Of a stretch of DNA of 64,000 nucleotides, positions 24,135 through 34,216 are shown in pieces. Numbering within the stretch: position 1 is the stretch's first letter; every line of letters starts with the position of its first letter. The translations under genes were made by a program, and so were the position numbers. The notes beneath the pieces were generated by a model. It worked only from the letters and a program-made list of their open reading frames with translations, was not told where the DNA came from and made no database searches. Source of the stretch: Atrichornis clamosus (Eukaryota; Chordata; Aves; Passeriformes; Menuridae); assembly GCA_013400975.1 (NCBI GenBank), contig WBMZ01004703.1, positions 248,001 through 312,000 of the forward strand, given 5' to 3'.

Positions 24135-27100
24135 TTTTTAAGATTTACAAAACCTCAGAAGTTTAAAACCTCCTTCGAGTACATTTTTGAATGTCCAGAA
24201 TGAACAGACCCATTATGGCAGAGTATTATTTGAGTGCTGGAAAAACAGAGTTTTACGTGTATCCTTAACTATTTTGTTGTGTTTAACCCAGGAAAGCAGC
24301 GATTTGGGGCAGCCCTAAATCCACCTCACAGCCCTGTCAGCTCCCAGCTGCAGACCAGCTAATTAAACACAGGAAAACAGAGGGGAGGGACCCAAGACAG
24401 ACTAATTACATCAGGAGCAGCATCTCACTGGCATGTCAGTACTGTTCCTTGGACTTTCCCAAATCACTCTGCAGAGCTGCACTTTACAGTAAAACAGAGA
24501 GAGGCTCCTTTCCCAGGAATAAAGTGATGTGCAATAAGAAAGCTTTCTAATGAGGTGAGAGGAGGCAAACAGGACACTGAATCCAAATAAACATCAGACT
24601 GGATTAAGGCACACGTTTTAAGAGTAAGGGCAAGCAACAAGTGGAGCAAACTACCAAGAGAGATGACTAGGAGACTTCAAGACATGATTTCTCTTTTTTT
24701 CCCCCTCAGGTAGAGTTGCAAACTCACATACAAATATCCAGCTGGGCTCAATACAGCAATAATTTACAGATGAAGACATGTAAGAAGTGATAATAAATTT
24801 CCTGCACCTTTCTGGCCTTAATACTTACTAACCTATATTAAAAATGATGCCGTGCTGCAGGTCTGGAAAATATAGTCTTTGTTATATTGACTAGAAGCAC
24901 AGGGAAGTGACATACTGCTTCTCAAGTGCCCTTTCAACTGAGTACAGGAATACAACTTGGTGTGGGAGGAACATGGAGAACACTGCAATATGCATGATAG
25001 GAATAAACAGCAGCTGTCTCCACATACACAAAAGCCCACCACCAAATTATAGCACAGGATACCAGGCTGCCCCCTCTCCTTGCTGTGATTTACTTTCTAC
25101 GTGTGGCAGCCTGAAATGAGGAGGTACTGGAGGACACAATGTGGGCAGAGCACAAGCAAAACACTTATTTCCCTAGGTATGGATGAGAAATGGTATTATT
25201 TCTACAGAAGTGATGACACAGAAGGCATTGTGATAATAAGGGACTATTTTAGGACATGTGCAACCCCATCAAAACTGCTCTATGGCCATACTTCGCTACT
25301 TTAGTGGAACTTGAGTGGCTGAAGTTGGTTACACTTTTCTCAGCATTTCAGAAAGTATTCTCTCTTTTGTTTTGTGTAGATTTAAATTGGCACCCCCAGA
25401 GGGATTTTAATTAGCCGTGCGAAATGGCTCTGCTTGTCAGGCAGCTTTTCACTCACCAAGCCAAGCAAGCAAAAGGCAGAGGGACTGAGCACCTCTAATA
25501 AAATGATCTGCTCTCCTGCCTGGGTTAAACCAGGGCTGCTACAGGCAGCAGGTCCAGAGCCCCAGAGCCCAGCCCTCTCTTTGTTACATAAGGCAGGGAA
25601 AAGCAGCTCTTCCCAGTTCTTGACTTGCTTCAAGCAGATGGTTGTGCTATGAAAAGAGCAGAACAAACGGGTTTGTTTTCTTAGCAGAGTTTTCTTTAAC
25701 CCACATTTGTGAGCACAAAAGTCAGGAAAGGGCGTCCAAGGCCCCCAAAGGCCGGATCACTCCTCCCCTGTTAATCAGTCATGGTACTCCTCACTTCTAT
25801 TTTTGCGTGCAGTATTCCGAAGCAAAACACTCAATCTCATTTGTCTTTTAGAGCAGTTTTGGGAAAAGATCCAAGTGTTTTTGTGGCAGTGTTTTGTATC
25901 CACAAAGGTCCAGTTCAGAGGAGCTGCATCTCGGTTTGTACCCACGGAGTGACAGGCCCAAAAACCCACAGCTCACGTCCCCAGGTGACTGAGTGACAAA
26001 ATAAGCCCCAGCTTAAACTTAAAAAAAACCCCCAACACTCCCAAAGGGAAATTTGTGTTTAAAACTTCCCCATAATCCCATTCATCCACTGTTCAAGATT
26101 GGTATTAACTCCATTTTAAACTAAAGCTGACCTAGGCCTCTTAGCTGTGATCAGTCCTGTAGTGCACATCTTGTGAAACTATTTTCTCAATTTCAGTAAA
26201 GACCTTTGCCAAAAAACAGGTGTTCCACATTTCCTGGGGATGCAAATTAGCAATTTCACAGTTCCTTTAACATTTCAAGTGCAAAACCAAAGGCTTGGAT
26301 CCAAGGAAATATGTATTTCATTATTTTATTTTTACCACCAAATTAAAATTTTATAGATTATTATCCATAAACACCTTTCCTATAATAAACAGAGGTATGA
26401 CTAAATCAAGTCTTCTGATAAATCTTGCAAGATCAAAAGAAAAATCTCAATTATTTAGACAACTGTACAGTACGTACCCAGAATACATGTCCGGGGGTTT
26501 TTTTAAGATTCTGGGATGCAGCTTAGATTTGTGCTGTCTTTTGCTATTTGCATATATTTTCATTTTAGAAGCATCTTACCTGTGTAGATTCATGCATCAT
26601 GAATAGTTCCCCTATTTTGATTACACGTTTTTCAATCTTCTGCAAATTAATAAAATATTCCTACACAAAGGATCTATACAGATCCAAACTAGACAAATCT
26701 CAGTTAAAAATGTGCACAGTTTGACTTGTATTTTCTCCAGTCAAAAAATATTAATATCAAAGAATAAAATGGAAAATTTTGTGCTCTTCTGAAAAAGTTT
26801 CACTAGGATTTCAGTAATTCAGCACTAAAAAGGCAAAGGGCCAACTAATCAACATTTCTGCTGCTTGCAACTACTCCCAGAAGTAACATCACACAGTGTT
26901 ACCTGTTGTTATTTAAGTTATTTTAAAGATTACCTGCTGGTACAGTACATGTCCATTAGTCACAAGATATTTCAAGTTACAAGTAATATATGATGAATAT
27001 TTCAGTAGCCTTTTTTTTTCTGTAGATTAGAAGTTTCTTGGAAAGTTCTCCTGACAAGTTTTGTATATTTGGTAGTATACTGTGTATATGCAAAGTGTAC

Positions 27101-27141
27101 CTTAAGAAAAAGCTTAGAAATAAGTCCACTTAAAAAATTCA
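24135..27141. other. AT-rich non-coding DNA with two exon-like intervals
   Basis: No gene can be supported. Two intervals carry good splice consensus around an open frame: 24710-24779 (+) and 25457-25646 (-). Both are described as findings because pseudo-exons of this quality occur by chance. Confidence 0.5.
24710..24779 (+). other. Candidate 70-bp exon (unproven)
   Basis: A very strong acceptor (CTCTTTTTTTCCCCCTCAG) precedes it, and GTAAGA follows as donor, though the base before the donor is T rather than G. Only one of three frames is open; it encodes 23 codons beginning VELQTHIQ and ending NNLQMKT. I do not recognise the peptide. No partner exon was identified, and chance is a serious alternative. 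Confidence 0.2.
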
Positions 27142-27257
27142 GGGGGGGGGGAAAACCAAGCCAAACCAAACAAAAAAAACCCACAGAACAAAACAAAACA
27201 AAACAACAACAAAAAAAAAAACCCGAAACCAAACCAAAAAACAAACCACCAAACCAA
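27142..27257. repeat. G10 run followed by A/C-rich simple repeat
   Basis: A run of ten G is followed by about 105 bp of CCAAA/CAAAA-type repeat with several A7-A11 tracts. The minus-strand 80-codon frame and plus-strand 66-codon frame across it are low-complexity artefacts. Confidence 0.88.
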
Positions 27258-27470
27258 TCATGGAATTAATCCCAAAAAATCTCTTCAAAATTGTTTTCAA
27301 TAACAAGGAAACTGCTTGCCGTACTTCAGGAGCCCTAATCTCTGTAGGTCAGGTGGGATGTTTATAAGAATTTGAAATGAGCTTCTCAGACTTGAGGAAC
27401 TGGAAAACCATCTGCTGCAAATAAGGGAAAACACAAAAAGGAGACATCCAGCAGAAAAAGGCATATCCCA

Positions 27471-27499
27471 AACTAAAAAAAAAAAAACAAAAACCAACC
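27471..27499. repeat. A-rich tract
   Basis: An A12 run followed by CAAAAACCAACC. It is the same kind of A/C-rich simple sequence as at 27.14 kb and may be the degenerate tail of an old retroposed sequence, though no body is recognisable next to it. Confidence 0.7.
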
Positions 27500-27522
27500 T
27501 GTGTAACATTGCTTTCTCCTGT

Positions 27523-27568
27523 TATCAATATTGTATTAAACAATATTGTTATTAATATTGTATTAATG
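27523..27568. repeat. Short AT-rich tandem repeat
   Basis: CAATATTGTATTAA and close variants occur three times with alternating AATATTG words. The unit is about 27 bp and imperfect. Confidence 0.55.
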
Positions 27569-28287
27569 AGAAGATGTTAAAACAGCAGAAAACTAAATGG
27601 GCCACAATGGTAAAAGGCAGCTATTTTTGGACACATGACTGGTGCCAGTTTTTAAAGCCTAATTTTTAGGTTGCATTGAGTGAGAGCCTCACAGATACAG
27701 GTCCTGCAGGTGCTGGTGCTCTCTGTAACCACTCAGGTGAGGCAGCCCTGCACAGGAAGAATCAGTAACATCCAGGAGTTCACAGTATTATTATATTTTC
27801 AATTTCTGTCCAAGTGGAAGTATGTGATCCCATACCCTTCAGACTTCAAAAAGCCATTACATTAAATCAAACCCCAAGAAGGTAGATTAAATATAAATAA
27901 CGAAGTATTTTAACACAACTCTGAAGGAGGGCAAAAGGATCTTGAAAGATGTTGTTTTCAGTTGTTCAACCTGTCACTCAAAACCCTGAGGAGAAAAGCA
28001 AAGCTCACATGAGGAGGGTGCTGCAAGTACAGAGACATCAGCAGCTGCTCAAGTCTACTAACAAAACCTGGCAGGAGGAAAGAAAGAGAACACCTTTCAA
28101 CTGTAAAATGCCATGGAGAGATGTAAATCTCTCCCACAGATCCTTGTCTCTGGGTAGCAGCACTTGCAGTGAATCTCACATCAGAATTCTTAGTGGATTC
28201 ACTCTGTTACTTGATGGATTTAGCAAATTTTGGTGCATAACAAAATTAAGATCTCATTTTATCTATCATTTATTTCTTCATTCTCAG

Positions 28288-28556
28288 GCCAGCTGTTGTA
28301 GTTTGACAGCAGATGAGTTGTTCTCTCTCTGCTGTCCAACACAGCAGCTTTGGACACTGCTCAGTCACTGCAGCAAAGGCTGCTCCGCTTCAGCGAGGGA
28401 GATCTGCTCCAACTGGGAATGCCCAGATCCAAGGGAGGAGAGAGGAGTCTCTGGGCCACTTTGACCCAGCTGGGGAACGGCCAAGGAGCTTCTCTGCAGA
28501 CTCCTCTGGGATGCTTGGACGCACAATTGCTCTTTCAAACCTATTCTCTTCATTAG
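28288..28556 (+). other. Candidate 269-bp exon (unproven)
   Basis: The interval is bounded by a pyrimidine-rich acceptor (TTATTTCTTCATTCTCAG) and a good donor (ATTAG|GTGAGC). It is clearly GC-richer than its flanks. One frame starts at an ATG at 28313, just after an in-frame TGA at 28304, and stays open to the donor, so it could be a 5' exon containing a start codon. Its peptide begins MSCSLSAVQH and is unrecognised. The ATG context is weak (C at -3). A non-coding RNA exon or a piece of unknown repeat would look the same. Confidence 0.2.
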
Positions 28557-30373
28557 GTGAGCCCTCACGCCTCATGAGGAATCCCTTCCGAGGCAGGAAG
28601 GACCCCACTGTTCACGCCCCCACTGCATCCACTGGGGATCTCCTGTGAGCTCTGCAACACCAGCTTCATTTCCCCACTAAAACTGCATCTGAACTTGTAA
28701 TCCATAAAGATAAAATAACAGTGAAAAACTGACAAAATACAGATTGGAAAATAGGAGGTGCTCAGCACCCCATGTGCAATCTACAAGCTCTGTGGAGCTC
28801 CAATTTTTGTTCACTGGGGTTGATCCCTGAGCAATCTCGTGACTGAGCACATATCACACCAAGAAACACAAGCATAAAATAATTATTGACAATTTTTTTC
28901 TGAGAGAGGTATTTCAGAGGTTGTGGGTTTGAGGGATAAGGTTTGGGGGGTTTTAGCAATTCCATTGTCAGGAAGTCTTACGCAGAAGATAGTGTACAAT
29001 GCACTGTATTCTACAATAAAAATTGCCAAAGAGTTTTATTTTTAGACCAGACACTACCTACTTTGCTAAAGAAACCTGCAGGAATGAGAGATTGTGGAAT
29101 GCTGTACCTGTCCAGTCAGATGATCTTTCAGGACTAGATTTGAAAGGAGTTTAGGAGAATTGATCAGAGCATGACCAGATGGTAGGAAGGAGCATTCTGT
29201 ATGGATAGGAGAACACACGGGAACAGGAATCCAATACACCTAAGTGCTAACACCTCTTTCCTGGGACTTTTGGACCACTAAACCCACAGCAGTGCTGGAG
29301 ATAGAAAGCCCAGCTTAAAATTGCATGAAGGAATTCTGATAGACAGGAAGAATCTACACACCTGGCATGGTGTCCAACCTGCTCAAGATGTTTTCTGTAG
29401 TGACTCTTGCAAACAGTGGGAAAATACACAAATACACAAAACAACTGCTGACTATTCTTCTTTTGCCTGGCCTCTCACAGCTGGGTTGGCAGCCACACAC
29501 ACAGAACTACGGCCCTAAGGCACCTGCACTTCTTCCTCCCTCAGTGCTGGTGGATTTCCCTGGATCTCAGTCCAGTGGCTGCCCTTTCCCTTCCCCAGTC
29601 CCTGCACCCCTCAGCCCCCATGGATTTGTCCCTGTCACCCCCGAGGGCCCCTGACCTGGGGGTCAGTGCTGCACTCCCCCCCTGCAGCTCCTTGCCTGGG
29701 TGGTGATTCCCTCCAGGACAACTGACCCACCTAGACACCAAGCTCTCAAAGGCAAAGGGAAAACCGAACCCACTTCTAGACAAGCTCCTGCTTGGTGTGG
29801 TCTGGCAGGAGAGCTGGGACTTGTGCTACACCCTCTGAGCAAATCCAGCATCAAACAAGGGTCAGTTCCCACTCCCAGAACACGTGTCCCTGCTGGGCAG
29901 GTGAGGGGCAGGTCCAGAGTGCTGGCACCACAGCACTGCTGGCAGGGGGTAGGATATTAAACATGAATAGCTGAGAAATTCATGAGATTTAAACCCGAGA
30001 AGGATTGAAATGCTACTGGTTGATTCTGAGTGCTTGGTAGGCATGACAACTTCTCTTGTGATTAATTCTAACAATAACTTAGTTTTAGGATCCTCTGACT
30101 GCTAAAAAAGTCTTGGCTGCTACAATATTAAATAGGAGATAAATCCAGGGAAATGTATTTGTTACTAAATCTTTTCTTTTTTTAAAATCATCTTCATAAT
30201 ATTGCCAGATGAAGATCTCAATTTGGAAAACACTGATGCATCTGGAAATTTTATCATTTTTGTCAGGACATAGCAAAAAAAAATTTATGATTCCCAAAAG
30301 CATTTTTGATAACCGTGTACTGTATTTTCAGACTGAAATTCTCCAGGTATCAGACATTAAGGCCAAAATTTTA

Positions 30374-30408
30374 CTTCACACTGTGAAGTAGCTGCTTCAC
30401 ACTGTGAG
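30374..30408. repeat. 21-bp direct repeat containing a near-perfect palindrome
   Basis: CTTCACACTGTGA occurs at 30374 and again at 30395, 21 bp apart. The first copy, CTTCACACTGTGAAG, has 7-bp inverted arms around a single central base. It could bind a dimeric factor or simply be a small tandem duplication. Confidence 0.75.
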
Positions 30409-33400
30409 CAGAATTCCAAGAGTGAATTAGCTGCAGCCATCCCAGCTCAGGACCCTCCTCGTCAAGGACAACTCCTGTATGTTTGTGTCCATGCTCTCAC
30501 ATGTTGTAATTGAACAATTCAAAGCTGACCACGCAGCTTTGTGCCTCCCCAGAGACTCCCTGCCTGAGCCATAGAGAAATTATAGCTAGAAGGAACTAAA
30601 GGAAAATTATATCTTAGGGAGCAGCGAGGAGGGAACTTCAACCCCAAAATAGGCATCAGAGATTCCTCCAGACACCACCTTACTTGTTTTCACCTTTCTA
30701 GTAGAGATTTTTCCTAGAGACATTACCTTCAGAACCCCCAAGCACAGCAGTGCCTTTCCTCCCTCTGCGTGCCAACATCTGGAATTCAATTTTCAGGTTT
30801 AAAAAGTGAGAGAAAACATCCTGTATTGAACAGGAGCGAAGATTACCTGCTGGAAGCACTATGCACAAAGAGCAAACACAGGTCTGCATCACTGGAGGCA
30901 AAATTAAATATAATGGTTCAGGGTAGAGTGTGGAGGCACAAAGAGACTGTCAGAACTCAGCTTGGAGCAAAATATCCAACAGCTTTGACTTTGTCAAGCT
31001 GAAGGGACTGGATATTCCCAATTGTAGGTGCCCCTGTACCTCTGCTCTCCAAACTGAGGGTCCAGCTTAATGAAATCCCATGGAAACCAGGGAAGGGATG
31101 ATCCCTAAGTCCCACCCTGCAAAGGGGACGTGAATAGCAGAGCTGATCATTGGCTTTGGGGGTTTTAAAGCACAGCAGTGAGGCCTCCCAGGGGATATTG
31201 CCAAGCCAGGTACCGGGCCAGCACTTTGCCAGGTTGTTTAGGACTTTGTGGAATCACAATCACTCTCCCTTCCCAGTGCCTTCCCAGTCTGCTGGCCAAC
31301 ATTAAAAAATCCAAAAATGTTACCTACCTTAACAAAAAGAGATGGTTACGATAAACACTGAATCTTAAAACATTTTCGATGGTAATGATACACATCTGTC
31401 TAAACTGCTATTTGCTGCTCCACAGAGATAATAGGCTAAAGTGAGAGAATTGGAGGAAAAAAAAGAAATAAATGTATAATTAATAGCTCAAAGCAATTTC
31501 TTGTTCAGAGATGGCAAGTGCAGAGCAAGGTTTATTAGGAGAAATTACTGAGGCAGAAACACCACGATGATTGAGGAAATTTTTGATTTTACACCCTCTA
31601 CTTTAGAGATAACAAGAAATGAAATAGGTAAGGAGCGGTTTCTTATATATATTTCCTTATTGTCCTAGCTATATCTCTTATGTAAAAATAAACAGCGCAG
31701 TTCAAACTTAACATTTATATTTCTTAATGCATCAAGAGCTCAGTTGGTTTATTAAGGCACAATAATTAACCATATTTTAAGGAAAATTAAGTGTCTTTAG
31801 ACTGCAATAAGATGTAACTGAAGCATGAAATGCTGACCAAACCCTGCTGTCTGTAAATAGTTTTTGCTCCTAAATGCAGACTCCAAAAGAACTGACCCTT
31901 CCAAGCGCAGACCAGCCTGGTTGATCCAAGGGGGAGAGTGGGATTAAGCTGTTGTTTCTCAAGTTCTGAATAGTCTTCCCCTTCTTCCCAATTTAAGTTG
32001 GAAGTGCAACACGGATGAAAATGAAAAAGCACATTAATTTGATTGCGGTGCAACTGCTGAATGAGGATATCTTAAAATCACCTTCAGCTGGTGTTTGGCT
32101 ACAACATTCAAGTGAGCGAGCAGCAAAACTCCAGAGCCAGGGTTTCATTGCTCAGAGTTTTCCTAAGGAATGTGGGTGGGATCAGCTGCCACCACTCAAC
32201 ACACAAGGATAACAAATTCCTCTTTTTTCTCAAAGATTAAATCCTTTTCTGAGACAGTAAGCAGCAAGAAAAACTGTTAAGATGTTTAAATTAAAAGACT
32301 GGAAAGGAAAATAAGGTCACTTTACTCCTTCCAAAACAAGCCAAACACACCGAAAATCTAACCAGCCAATCACAAAAAAATAAAACAAACAAAACAAAAA
32401 GCAAATCCAAAGAGCCAAACAACCCTTGAGTAAGGGCTTTGTGCTAACTATCCTAAGATAAATAGAAAATGTTATAAGCTGACCCAAAATCTGCAGAGGA
32501 AGGCTCTCCACCTTGTTTTGAAGAGTCTTAAGGACTCTCAGATCTAAAGAACCTATTTCATTTCATTTTATGAATATAATTCAGTTCTTTACATGTCTTT
32601 AATAAGAAGAAAAGTCACCAAAACATCTTAATTCAGTAACAAATTAATTTTAATCTCTTCCAAACTCCATGAACAAGTTTACAACCATCACTTATCACGT
32701 TATAATGCATTCATTTTATCACTAGCATGCAGGCAATAAATAATATTGAGCTTCCAGAACATTTTCATAATTAGAGCTGAAAAGCCTACTGCCAGAAAAG
32801 CCATTCTCAAACCCTCTTGCTGTGAAAGGAAAAGGGACACAAGCAGTGTGCCCATAAATAAACGGCCTCACCCCACTCAGGGGCCAACAGCCCTGGAACA
32901 TTTGGGGTTGGTACAACTCTAGTGGGTGTTTTATTCACTGCGTGAAGCTGCCTTTCAGCTCTGCACTGGTTCCTGGTCAAGCACAGGTGTCTGGGTTAGA
33001 ACAGCTTGAGAGAGGAAAACAAAAACCCTCTCCAAGGGGATTCCAGGGGTGTCCCACACCACGACCCAAGACCATCCCTCATGGATGGAAGGCAAATGGT
33101 TCTGACCTCCTGATCTTGGTGAGTGTGGATTGATTTGGACCTTTGAACTTGGAATTGAGACAGTCCCTCCACTGATAACCCCAGCAGGGCTTTTTGCAGC
33201 ACAGACCCCCACAACTGAATTCCGAGACAGTTCCCACCTCTGGCCACCCCGATCCAGAACTGCGGCTCCTTCCGACTGAGAAGCTGAGAGTGGGATGTCC
33301 ACGTGTTGGCTGTTTTCTGACAAGCCCCCACTTCACATCTGGCCAACAATCAGTCCTCCGTGAGGGATGGTTCTGCAGCAGGGAGGTGCTCCCTTCAAGA

Positions 33401-34102
33401 TAAAGCAAATGGCACATGGGTAAAGACCTAAAAGCTGTCCAAGCCAGCACTGCTCACCTGCCAGGCACAAACCCCAGCTCCTGAACTGCAAACCTGCTGC
33501 TTGAGGCACAAAGACACTTCGGGGAGTAGGAGGATGACAGATGTCAGCACATCCCTCTGTGGCCTCAGGAATTTAGTGGCCTGTGGTTATTTGCTGGGTA
33601 CTCAGGGTGCTTGAAATAACTTTGTTGAAAGAACCTCTTTCACAACAGGTTAGATCAGAGCCACCCTGCAGTGTTTGCAGCAGAGCTGGCCTGTGTTTGC
33701 AGCCAGATACCCCCGGGATGTCAGGTGGTCACAGAACCTGACACCAGGTGTGGCCCAAGGACAAGAACAGGATTAGCCCTGCAGAGGCACAGGCAGTCTG
33801 GGGGCTCAGGAACAACTCATTACACAGCAAAAAATGGCCATGGATTCCTTGGGAATATCTACGTCTCTATCCGTACATAAAAAACATAAATTCAATTCCA
33901 AGCATAAACTGTGTAAAATCCTAGTTATTCTTTGAAGGGTAGATTTTGACCTTATATGCAGAATAAGTTGTGTTCATCCATTTTTAATGCAGCACAGTCT
34001 TTGCACTCTTTCTGTGTCCCACACAATGCTGGGGGCACTCTGTTCTAGTCCTGGTAAAGGTCAATTAGTTAAAATTAGTCACAGTCACAGATCATGGTCA
34101 CA

Positions 34103-34216
34103 GATCATTCTGAGTCGGAAGGGCCACAAGGATCATCGAGTCCAATGCCAAAGTAAATGGCCCACACAGGCCTTGAACCCACAACCTTGGTGTTATTAGT
34201 ACCATGCTCTAATTAG
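34103..34216 (-). mobile_element. tRNA-Ile/CR1 SINE (TguSINE1-like)
   Basis: On the minus strand the element reads TTAGAGCATGGTACTAATAA, CACCAAGGTTGTGGGTTCAA and then ...GGCC. This matches the 3' two-thirds of a tRNA-Ile(AAU): the end of the A-box arm, an anticodon loop CTAATAA with anticodon AAT, and a B-box-like GGTTCAA. The tRNA-related part is about 34158-34215. It is followed by GACTCGATGATCCTTGTGG and CCTTCCGACTCAGAATGATC, a CR1-type tail that lets such SINEs use the CR1 machinery. A TCTGTGAC-rich tail lies to its left. The 5' part of the tRNA body with most of box A is missing, so this copy is truncated and not expressed from its own promoter. From what I know, this architecture is the passerine TguSINE1 family. 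Confidence 0.87.

Larger units (their letters stand above)
27569..34102. other. Non-coding DNA with a GC-rich exon-like block
   Basis: Mostly AT-rich DNA. The exceptions are 28.29-28.65 kb (see the candidate exon), 29.5-29.95 kb and 33.0-33.4 kb, which are GC-richer and have several frames open at once. The 171-codon plus frame at 27949-28464 crosses the strong splice acceptor at 28286-28287 and is not recognisable. No CR1 was found between 24.1 and 34.1 kb. Confidence 0.5.

Noticed and set aside
26930..30855. A 14-mer AGATTACCTGCTGG shared at about 26930 and 30842
   Set aside because: The flanks show no similarity, so it is a chance match rather than a duplication or paired regulatory site.
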